Positions 1-5,109 of a stretch of DNA of 5,109 bases are shown here, piece by piece. Source of the stretch: an uncultured Verrucomicrobiota bacterium (GTDB lineage Bacteria > Verrucomicrobiota > Kiritimatiellia > RFP12 > UBA1067); contig CAMOHV010000140.1 of the NCBI GenBank assembly GCA_946615275.1, forward strand, positions 1 to 5,109. The letters run 5' to 3'. Both the position numbers and the translations under genes were made by a program. The notes under the pieces were generated by a model. It searched no databases. It was given only the letters and a program-made list of their open reading frames with translations, and had not been told where the DNA came from. Position 1 is the first letter of the stretch, and each line of letters opens with the position of its first letter.

Positions 1-1
1 T

Positions 2-2620
2 GCGGAAGGGCGCTACGCCGTGTGGGCGCGCACGCGCAACTGGAACGCGGTCTGGACGAAGGGCGCGGCCGGGCGCTTCCAGGTGGTCGTGGGCGGCAAG
101 ACCCTGCCGGCCGAACTCGGCACGCTCGGCAAGGACTGGGACTGGCAGCTCGCGGGACACGTCGATCTCAAGGCGGGCGTGCCCGTCGAGATTCGCCTGC
201 GCGACCTGACGGGCTTCAACGGACGCTGCGACGCGCTCTGGTTCACGACGGATCCCCAGGCGCTGCCGCCAAACGAGCCGGGCGCGCTGCGCGACTGGAA
301 GAAGGCGCGCGGCGCGCTCCGTTTCCGCGACGCGCAGAAAAGCTGGGACCTCGTGGTCATCGGCGGCGGCATCTCCGGCATCTGCGTGGCGCAGACGGCG
401 GCGCGCTACGGCGTGAAGACTCTGCTGCTCCAGGACCGTCCCGTGCTGGGCGGCTGCAACTCGTCGGAAATCCGCGTCTCGGCGGGAGGCGGCATCAACC
501 TGGGGCCCTATCCCGCGCTCGGGAACGTCCTGCGCGAGATCATGCCCGTCCACGGCGACTACGTGCCGCTCCCCGCCAAGTTCTACGAGGACGACCGCAA
601 GGAGATGGCCTTCCGCACGCACGGGCTCCCCGCGCTCGCCGTGCTGAACCAGTCCGCGTACGCCGTCGAGAAGGGCGCGGACGGCCGCATCACGGCGGTC
701 CTCTACCGCGACACGCGCACGGGCGAGGAAATCCGCGTGAAGGCGCCGCTTTTCTGCGATGCCACGGGCGATGGCGTGGTCGCGCGCCTTGCGGGGTGCG
801 CCACGATGTACGGACGCGAGGGGCGCGACGCCTACGGCGAGCCGAACGCGCCGGAGAAGGCGGACCGGCAGGTGATGGGGCACTCGATCCAGTGGAGCAC
901 GCGCGTGGACGCGAAGCCCGTTGACTTTCCCGACATCGACTGGGGCCTCCCCATCACGGAGGAGACGGTCAACTACGTGAAGGGCGGCGCCTGGTGGCAG
1001 GAGGCGGGGCAGTACCGCGACATGGCGGACGACACGGAGGCGATCCGCGACTACGGCCTGCTCGCGATCTTCTCGAACTGGAGCTTCCTCAAGAACCACG
1101 CGAAGCGCAAGGCGCAGTGGCGGAACCGCGCCTTCGAGTGGATATCCCCCATTGGCGGAAAGCGCGAGAGCTACCGCGTGGTGGGCGACTACGTGCTCAC
1201 GCAGCTCGACCTGGAGGGGCAGAGGAAGTTCGACGACGGAACGGCGGTGATCACGTGGGACGTCGACCTCCACTTCCCCGATCCGCGCAACGAGAAGGCG
1301 TTCGGCGAGCCGTTCAGGTCCTGCGCGCTCCACCGCGGCTACGGCGATCCCGTGGCCGTGCCGTACCGCTGCCTCTACGCGCGGGACTGTCCGAACCTCT
1401 TCCTCGCGGGACGCGACATCAGCTGCTCGCACGTCGCCTTCGCGGCCGTGCGCGTGCAGAAGACGCTCGGCATGCTCGGCGAGGTGGTGGGCATGGCCGC
1501 CGGCATCTGCAAGGAGAAGGGGTGCTCGCCGCGCGCGGTCTACGCCGAGCACCTGCAACTCCTGAAAGAGCGCATGAAGAAGGGCGCGCCGCCGCGCGCG
1601 CAGTACTGCGCCTTCTGGGGCGGCCTGCACGAGAAGTACCATTTCCCCGATTTGGGGTTCATCCCCATCTGGCCGAACCCGGCCACGAACCTCACGCCGC
1701 AGACCGTGGAGGCGATCCGCGCGCTCAAGATGGACCACCGCCACAAGCATCCGCTCATCGACGGCGCCGCCGCGCCCGGACCGCGGCGGCGGCTCGTGCT
1801 GGCGGACGAATCGCGCCAACGTCTCCACTACTGGGACTCCGCCGACCCCTCGGCCTGCTTCTCCATCCCCGGCGAGCGTCCTATGTGGGACCTCAAGCGC
1901 GTCGGCGACATGACGTACCGCGCCGTGTGCAAGAAGGGCTTCATGGTGTTCGACCTCCGCGCGCGGAAGGTCGTGGACGAGTTCCGCCACCCGCTCCTCG
2001 ACGAGGTGACGGCCGTGTGCGACATGCCGGACGGCGGGTTCATCGCGTCCGTGAACCCGCGCACGGGCCCCGACAAGAACAAGGTCGTGCTGCTGGTGCG
2101 CTTCTCCGCCGACCGGAAGCCGGTGGCGACGTACCGCTGCGAGGGGTTCTTCTACGCCCGTTCGCTCGAGTGGGACCGCGACGGCGAGACGCTGCTCCTT
2201 TCGTGGGAGAAGGGCTTCGCGCGGCTGCGCCTCCCGGACGCCGGGAACGTGTGTCAAGTCATGGGCGACTTCCGCCAGCCGAAGGGACGCAACCTCTTCG
2301 ACGTGGTGCCGCTGCGTTCGGGCGACGGGTATCTCGCCGGCTGCGGCTACGGCGGCGGGCTCGTTCGCTTCGGGGCGGACGGGAAGGCCTTGTCCACGTG
2401 GTTCGTCCCGGAAAAGGACGGATGCCGCAGCCTCTTCTACGCGCAGCCGAAGGAGCGTCCGGACGGGCATGTGTACATGGCGCACTGGACGGGGCACGGG
2501 GCGAACGACTCCGCGCACGGCTGGCAGGTGGTGGAGTTCGACGCCGAAGGCCGCGCGGTGTGGCACCTGCACGACCCGGAGCGGTTCGGCTCCGTCTCCG
2601 GGATAGATGTCCTGGAATGA
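2..2620 (+). CDS. FAD-dependent oxidoreductase with N-terminal beta-rich and C-terminal propeller-like modules (5'-partial)
   Basis: The frame is open to the left edge, and the GTG at 20 is only an internal codon, so the true start is outside the window. Residues are counted from that GTG. Residues ~1-80 form a beta-rich module ending in DLTGFNGRCDALWFTTD, resembling a carbohydrate-binding or galactose-binding-like domain (weak inference). Residues ~108-560 are an FAD oxidoreductase core of the PF12831 type. It shows a Rossmann GGGISG at 115-120, QDRPVLGG at 138-145 with Gln where many relatives have the ribose-binding Glu, DATGDGVV near 247-254, and a C-terminal FAD motif FLAGRDISCSH near 460-470. 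Residues ~590-866 contain repeated beta-strand/turn patterns (CDMPDGGFIASV, WDRDGETLLLSW, RFGADGKALSTW, FDAEGRAVWHL) typical of a beta-propeller. Location is unknown because the N-terminus is missing. The substrate is unknown. The gene is probably co-transcribed with the downstream paralogue. The family call is firm; the accessory-domain calls are tentative. Confidence 0.9.
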   Translation, partial: AEGRYAVWARTRNWNAVWTKGAAGRFQVVVGGKTLPAELGTLGKDWDWQLAGHVDLKAGVPVEIRLRDLTGFNGRCDALWFTTDPQALPPNEPGALRDWKKARGALRFRDAQKSWDLVVIGGGISGICVAQTAARYGVKTLLLQDRPVLGGCNSSEIRVSAGGGINLGPYPALGNVLREIMPVHGDYVPLPAKFYEDDRKEMAFRTHGLPALAVLNQSAYAVEKGADGRITAVLYRDTRTGEEIRVKAPLFCDATGDGVVARLAGCATMYGREGRDAYGEPNAPEKADRQVMGHSIQWSTRVDAKPVDFPDIDWGLPITEETVNYVKGGAWWQEAGQYRDMADDTEAIRDYGLLAIFSNWSFLKNHAKRKAQWRNRAFEWISPIGGKRESYRVVGDYVLTQLDLEGQRKFDDGTAVITWDVDLHFPDPRNEKAFGEPFRSCALHRGYGDPVAVPYRCLYARDCPNLFLAGRDISCSHVAFAAVRVQKTLGMLGEVVGMAAGICKEKGCSPRAVYAEHLQLLKERMKKGAPPRAQYCAFWGGLHEKYHFPDLGFIPIWPNPATNLTPQTVEAIRALKMDHRHKHPLIDGAAAPGPRRRLVLADESRQRLHYWDSADPSACFSIPGERPMWDLKRVGDMTYRAVCKKGFMVFDLRARKVVDEFRHPLLDEVTAVCDMPDGGFIASVNPRTGPDKNKVVLLVRFSADRKPVATYRCEGFFYARSLEWDRDGETLLLSWEKGFARLRLPDAGNVCQVMGDFRQPKGRNLFDVVPLRSGDGYLAGCGYGGGLVRFGADGKALSTWFVPEKDGCRSLFYAQPKERPDGHVYMAHWTGHGANDSAHGWQVVEFDAEGRAVWHLHDPERFGSVSGIDVLE

Positions 2621-2636
2621 CCGAGGCACTTGACAT

Positions 2637-4094
2637 ATGATGGCAAGGTTTGGGATAGTCTTCTCGACGATGTTGCTGTGCGCTGCGGCGTGGGCGGCGC
2701 CCGAGATCGAGGTCGATGTGGCCGTTGTGGGCGGCGGGAGCGCCGGATTCGCGGCGGCCTGGAGCGCGGCGACGCTCGGCAGCAGCGTCGCGCTCGTGGA
2801 GAAGGAGAGCGTTCTCGGCGGCACCTCGACGATCGGCGGCGTGAACAACTGGGAGCCGGTGTGGGGCGCGACCGGCGTTCCGCGCAGAGTGTATGAGAGG
2901 CTTGTGGAGAGGCCTGGAAGGGCGGGGGTGTACGAGTTTGTCCAACATTGCAGCTGGACGAAGAAGGGCGAGAGGCGTTTCCCCGGGGGGCTTCTCCGCG
3001 TCAATCCCGACCTGCCTTACGACAGAACGCTTCGCCGGCATGGGCCTGGCATGGGCAACGAGGCGTGGTTCCGAGAGAACTGCCACGGCGTCATCTTCGA
3101 GCCTTCGGCGATGGAGGAGGTGATGGCGGCGATGCTCCGCGAGACGGGGCGGTGCCAGGTCCTCTTGGGAACTGTCTGCATGGGCGTGGATCGGGAAGGT
3201 GGGTGCGCGGCGGCGCTCAGGCTCTCGGACGGACGCACGGTGCGCGCCAAGGTGGTGGTGGACGCCTGCGGGGCGGTGTGCGCGATGATGGGGTGCGAGA
3301 TGATGCGCGGGCGCGAGGCGAAGAGCGAGTTCGGCGAGCCGGGCGCGCCGGACAAGCCGTCCGGACGCATGAACGGCGCCACTCTCGTCTACCGCGTGGC
3401 GCAGCGCGGCGACGGCGCGGAGTCCCTGCACGAACTGCCGCCCGGCGTGCCGGAGAAGTGCTGGTGGGGCTCTTTCCCGTATGCGTTCTGCTGCACATAT
3501 CCTAACGGCGACATCGGGGTGAACATGCTCCCGACGATGGCCGGCGACGAGGCTGCGCGCCGCGGCGAGAACGCCGCCTACGAGGAATGCCGCCGCCGCG
3601 TCCATGCCCACTGGCGCTGGATGCAGGCGGTTTGGCCGGACTTCCGCCGCTACCGCCTCAAGGAGATCGCGCCTGTTCTTGCGCTGCGCGAGACGGTGCG
3701 CGTGCGCGGCGAATATGTGCTGAACCAGAACGACCTCATCGCCGGCGTCGGCGGACAGCGCCACGGCGACGTCATCGCCCTCGCCGACCACTGCATGGAT
3801 TCGCATGGCGGCGGCGGCCCGGGCGGCGAATTGCGGTCTCCCTACGGCATCCCGTACCGCTGCCTTCTGCCGAAGGGGACGGAGAACGTCCTTGTGGCCG
3901 GGCGGTGCGCGAGCTTTTCGGCGATAGCGGCGTCCAGCTGCAGGCTCTCGCGCACGATGATGCAGCTGGGCGAGGCGGCGGGGGCGGCGGCGCATCTTGC
4001 CGTTGCGCGCGGCGTCGCGCTCCGCGAAGTGCCGCCGGCCGACATTCGCGCGGTCATGGAACGCAGCCTTGACAGCATCCCCACTAGCTACTAA
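2637..4094 (+). CDS. Exported FAD-dependent oxidoreductase (PF12831-like)
   Basis: A 485-residue protein. The first ATG is chosen because GAGG at 2623-2626 lies 10 bases upstream; a second ATG follows immediately at 2640. Residues 1-20 look like a Sec signal peptide: short basic start, hydrophobic FGIVFSTMLLCAAAWA, and a likely AWA/AP cleavage site. There is no twin-arginine motif and no proper lipobox. The Rossmann motif GGGSAG spans 32-37, with the ribose-binding acid E55 in VALVEKESVLGG. Further family motifs are GGVNNWEPVWG at 67-77, VVVDACGAVCAMMGC at 206-220, RGEYVLNQNDL at 357-367, and the C-terminal FAD-binding stretch NVLVAGRCAS at 417-426 followed by MMQLGEAAGAAA. The length is that of a stand-alone core, without the extra modules of the upstream protein. 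It starts 16 bases after the preceding stop, which suggests an operon. It probably oxidises or reduces a small or glycan-linked substrate outside the cytoplasm, but this is inference. Confidence 0.9.
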   Translation: MMARFGIVFSTMLLCAAAWAAPEIEVDVAVVGGGSAGFAAAWSAATLGSSVALVEKESVLGGTSTIGGVNNWEPVWGATGVPRRVYERLVERPGRAGVYEFVQHCSWTKKGERRFPGGLLRVNPDLPYDRTLRRHGPGMGNEAWFRENCHGVIFEPSAMEEVMAAMLRETGRCQVLLGTVCMGVDREGGCAAALRLSDGRTVRAKVVVDACGAVCAMMGCEMMRGREAKSEFGEPGAPDKPSGRMNGATLVYRVAQRGDGAESLHELPPGVPEKCWWGSFPYAFCCTYPNGDIGVNMLPTMAGDEAARRGENAAYEECRRRVHAHWRWMQAVWPDFRRYRLKEIAPVLALRETVRVRGEYVLNQNDLIAGVGGQRHGDVIALADHCMDSHGGGGPGGELRSPYGIPYRCLLPKGTENVLVAGRCASFSAIAASSCRLSRTMMQLGEAAGAAAHLAVARGVALREVPPADIRAVMERSLDSIPTSY

Positions 4095-4119
4095 CCACTT
4101 GCCTATAACTTGATCAAAT

Positions 4120-4240
4120 GTTGCCAATGTGGAAATGTTGCCAATGCCAATGTTGCCAGTTTCCAATTTGTCCGCTGTAGCCTTGGCGTAGGTGGATTGG
4201 AAATTGGGCATTGGGAATGGCAACATTGGAAATTGGCAAC
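4120..4240. repeat. Long imperfect inverted repeat of TTGCCAATG-type units
   Basis: The left arm (4120-4170) and right arm (4197-4240) are imperfect reverse complements. Both are composed of short units such as TTGCCAATG (4121-4129, 4138-4146), CCAATG and TTTCCAATT. The arms can fold into a long interrupted hairpin around a ~26-base loop. It begins 25 bases after the stop of the upstream gene. It could act as a transcript-end structure, but there is no T-tract, so a Rho-independent terminator call is not supported. Such unit-built palindromes look like a dispersed intergenic repeat rather than a gene. Confidence 0.8.
4168..4196 (-). repeat. Dispersed coding-like repeat motif in the hairpin loop (YAKATADK type)
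   Basis: Read on the minus strand, this stretch translates as STYAKATADK. From memory, near-identical peptides turn up in unrelated hypothetical proteins from uncultured bacteria, because a short palindromic DNA repeat is inserted in many loci. The motif itself is a partial dyad, with TCCGC near 4171 facing GGTGGA at 4191-4196. Here it sits exactly between the two arms of the larger inverted repeat. It is not evidence for a minus-strand gene. Recognition is from memory of the motif, not from a search. Confidence 0.55.
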
Positions 4241-4755
4241 AATCATCAAAGTTATCCTCATTTACATTCCCGTGCGAAGCGTGGGCGGCGGGCTACACGG
4301 CGAAGCGGTTGTTCTCAGCAACGTCGATGGCGCTGTCAAACGCTCTGCCGAGGTATCGGTATGCACCTGACGAGACGGGCCGATTCCACAACTATCTTAC
4401 CGGTATCCTGCACAACAAGGCCTTGAAACTATGTGAAAGGCGCTCACGGGAGCTGGCGATGAAAGCCGAGCTGCAGCGAGTGACTACTGATCCTGTGACG
4501 GCGATCATGGCGGAAGAGGCCGTTGCCTGGCGCAAGGCGCTTCTTGAAATCGCCATGCGGCAGCTCCTTTCCGATGAACGAATCCCAGATAGGTCAAAGC
4601 AGATATTTCAGCGAGTGATGGTGGATGGCCTTGCGCCAGAGGAGGTTGCCACCGCATACGGTACAAGCCGCAACAACATAGACAAGATCAAAAGTAGAAT
4701 GCTTGATCGCTTGCGTAGAATTGTAAGTTTACTGGAGAAGACCGGTGATGTCTGA
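4192..4755 (+). CDS. N-terminally truncated ECF-type sigma-70 factor fused to repeat-derived codons
   Basis: The open frame starts at a GTG just after an in-frame TAG (4189-4191) and codes for 187 residues. The first ~34 come from repeat DNA and are probably not part of the ancestral protein. Sigma-like sequence begins right after the 45-bp repeat ends at 4294. TAKRLFSATSMAL fits the spacing of the usual region 2 AEDxxQ motif, but the acidic and Gln residues are lost. Region 2.3/2.4 follows (PRYRYAPDETGRFHNYL, 53-69; HNKALKLCERR, 74-84). A region 4 helix-turn-helix spans ~129-180 (LAPEEVATAYGTSRNNIDKI, 147-166). Regions 2.1-2.2, which bind core RNA polymerase, are missing, so function is doubtful. 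The first ATG inside sigma-like sequence is at 4327 and has no clear ribosome-binding site. The gene overlaps the next small frame by eight bases. The sigma identity is good; whether it is expressed is uncertain, and pseudogene is a fair alternative. Confidence 0.7.
   Translation: MDWKLGIGNGNIGNWQQSSKLSSFTFPCEAWAAGYTAKRLFSATSMALSNALPRYRYAPDETGRFHNYLTGILHNKALKLCERRSRELAMKAELQRVTTDPVTAIMAEEAVAWRKALLEIAMRQLLSDERIPDRSKQIFQRVMVDGLAPEEVATAYGTSRNNIDKIKSRMLDRLRRIVSLLEKTGDV
4250..4294 (+). repeat. 45-bp inverted repeat, left copy
   Basis: This 45-base stretch, running from AGTTATCC to GGCGGGCT, is the reverse complement of 4836-4880 with a single mismatch. It contains a short hairpin of its own: CCCGTGC (4269-4275), a GAA loop, and GCGTGGG (4279-4285). 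All three forward frames and one reverse frame are free of stops, and the length is a multiple of three, so it can be read through in coding sequence. Sigma-factor homology starts immediately after it. No target-site duplication is visible at either outer edge of the pair. Confidence 0.92.
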
Positions 4756-4903
4756 GTTTGATGCAGGGGAGATTGAGGGTTTCCTTCGGTCGCATGGTCC
4801 GTTTGAGAATCCACCATTGCTTGCAAATGGAGATAAGCCCGCCGCCCGCGCTTCGCACGGGAATGTAAATGAGGATAACTCTCGGATTTTTAGACAGGAT
4901 TAA
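4748..4903 (+). pseudogene. Truncated partner gene start, read through the right-hand repeat
   Basis: The ATG at 4748 lies inside the 3' end of the sigma frame, giving an eight-base overlap typical of translational coupling. The 51-codon product starts MSEFDAGEIEGFLRSHGPFE. About 29 residues are unique sequence. The rest (from KPAARASHGNVNEDN) is encoded by the 45-bp repeat, and the frame ends at TAA in the next repeat. The native C-terminal part is therefore missing. Genes directly after ECF sigma factors in PVC bacteria often encode anti-sigma proteins, membrane proteins or protein kinases. A lost kinase or anti-sigma domain is possible, but nothing left in the sequence shows it. I do not recognise the N-terminal segment. 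Confidence 0.5.
4836..4880 (-). repeat. 45-bp inverted repeat, right copy
   Basis: Reverse complement of 4250-4294, 44 of 45 bases identical. The one difference lies in the stem of the internal hairpin (4845-4861). In the orientation matching the left copy it changes a G-U pair to G-C, so pairing is kept. The unique part of the partner gene ends where this copy starts. Seven bases after it ends, the next repeat family begins. Confidence 0.92.
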
Positions 4904-4981
4904 AGGATTTACAAGATTAACAGGATTTTCCCTAAATCACAAAATCCTGTAAATCCTGACAATCCTGTAATCCTGTCAAAA
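4887..4981. repeat. Imperfect inverted repeat built of AGGATTNAC units
   Basis: The left arm 4887-4929 carries units such as GACAGGATT, AGGATTTAC, AAGATTAAC and AGGATTTT. The right arm 4941-4981 carries the complementary units AATCCTGTAA and AATCCTG. The arms align along nearly their whole length with a few mismatches and one 2-base gap, leaving an 11-base loop (4930-4940). The unit period is about 9-10 bases. Similar AATCCTGTAAATCCTG strings recur as intergenic repeats in many uncultured-bacterial genomes (recalled, not searched). No T-tract follows, so a terminator role is not claimed. Confidence 0.85.
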
Positions 4982-5109
4982 CAAACGAGCAGCTCATATT
5001 GGAGATACGGCAGTTAATCAGCTAACCAGTATATTTTTTATTTCTCTCCTGTCAGATTTCGGCGGTGGCGGGAAATATCCGTATGGAAGAAAATGCATAC
5101 GAGAGCAGG
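4982..5109. other. AT-richer tail without a supported gene
   Basis: This 128-base stretch has no substantial frame. An ATG at 5083 (MEENAYESR, open to the edge) is preceded by GGCGGGA, and a second ATG at 5093 follows GGAAG. Either could be the start of a gene that continues beyond the window, but nine or fewer codons give no basis for a call. The T-rich run TATATTTTTTATTT at 5032-5045 could belong to a promoter; no matching -35 box at normal spacing was found. Confidence 0.3.

Noticed and set aside
994..2640. A 548-codon open frame on the + strand in a second frame of the first gene.
   Set aside because: The product is rich in Arg, Ala, Gly and Pro with no domain signal. The other frame carries clear FAD motifs, so this is a GC-driven shadow.
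2630..2658. A perfect TTGACA (2630-2635) just before the second oxidoreductase gene, suggesting a promoter.
   Set aside because: The position 17 bases downstream reads GGATAG, a poor -10 box, and transcription would start inside the coding sequence, downstream of the start codon.
4069..4109. TTGACA at 4069-4074 with TATAAC at 4104-4109 as a promoter for the downstream region.
   Set aside because: The spacing is 29 bases, far from the usual 16-18, and no better -10 box lies at the right distance.
2259..4226. A 655-codon open frame on the minus strand opposite both oxidoreductase genes.
   Set aside because: It is antisense to well-supported genes. Its protein is Arg/Ala/His-rich low-complexity sequence, as expected for the opposite strand of GC-rich DNA. 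Its start lies in repeat DNA (the STYAKATADK motif).
4250..4880. The 45-bp pair as terminal inverted repeats of an insertion sequence.
   Set aside because: There is no transposase between them and no target-site duplication at the outer edges. The enclosed genes are cut at the repeats rather than contained whole.
4887..4981. The AGGATTNAC palindrome as a CRISPR array or intrinsic terminator.
   Set aside because: The units are only 9-10 bases with no spacers, which excludes CRISPR. No T-run follows the hairpin on the + strand, so terminator function is not supported.
5018..5109. A short minus-strand frame entering from the right edge and ending near 5019.
   Set aside because: It has only about 29 codons with no recognisable motif, in AT-rich non-coding-like sequence. 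There is not enough to call a gene end.

Overview
The window has two parts. Bases 1-4094 are GC-rich, tightly packed coding sequence on the + strand. Bases 4095-5109 are visibly poorer in GC, full of repeats, and hold only pieces of genes. The taxon cannot be fixed from one window. The combination of tandem multidomain FAD oxidoreductases of the PF12831 type, an ECF-type sigma factor remnant and dispersed palindromic repeats fits an uncultured PVC-group bacterium (Kiritimatiellota, Lentisphaerota or Verrucomicrobiota), perhaps from a gut or anoxic metagenome. This is an inference with roughly even odds.

Region 1 (2-2620) is the 3' part of a large gene whose start lies off the left edge. It encodes a beta-rich N-terminal module, an FAD-dependent oxidoreductase core and a C-terminal beta-propeller-like module. 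Region 2 (2637-4094) starts 16 bases after that stop codon and encodes a shorter, signal-peptide-bearing FAD oxidoreductase. The two cores share motifs in the same order, so they are divergent tandem paralogues, probably in one operon. Their substrate cannot be read from the sequence. PF12831 proteins are often found with carbohydrate-degradation genes, and the accessory modules of the first protein fit extracytoplasmic glycan-related oxidation.

Region 3 (4095-4980) is a nest of three unrelated palindromic repeat families. The first is a ~120-base imperfect hairpin built of TTGCCAATG-type units around a dispersed coding-like motif. The second is a 45-bp repeat present in two inverted copies (44/45 identical) 541 bases apart. 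The third is a 95-base imperfect hairpin made of AGGATTNAC-type units. Between the two 45-bp copies lie the C-terminal two thirds of an ECF sigma factor and, overlapping its stop, the first ~29 codons of a partner gene. Both genes lose their outer ends at or next to a repeat copy. The segment therefore looks like a fragment of a sigma-factor operon caught between inverted repeats.

Region 4 (4982-5109) is AT-richer and has no convincing gene, apart from possible start codons near the right edge. I saw no tRNA, rRNA, CRISPR array, transposase or origin. The most unusual part is the inverted-repeat-bounded gene fragment. It is better explained as repeat-mediated rearrangement than as a working new system.
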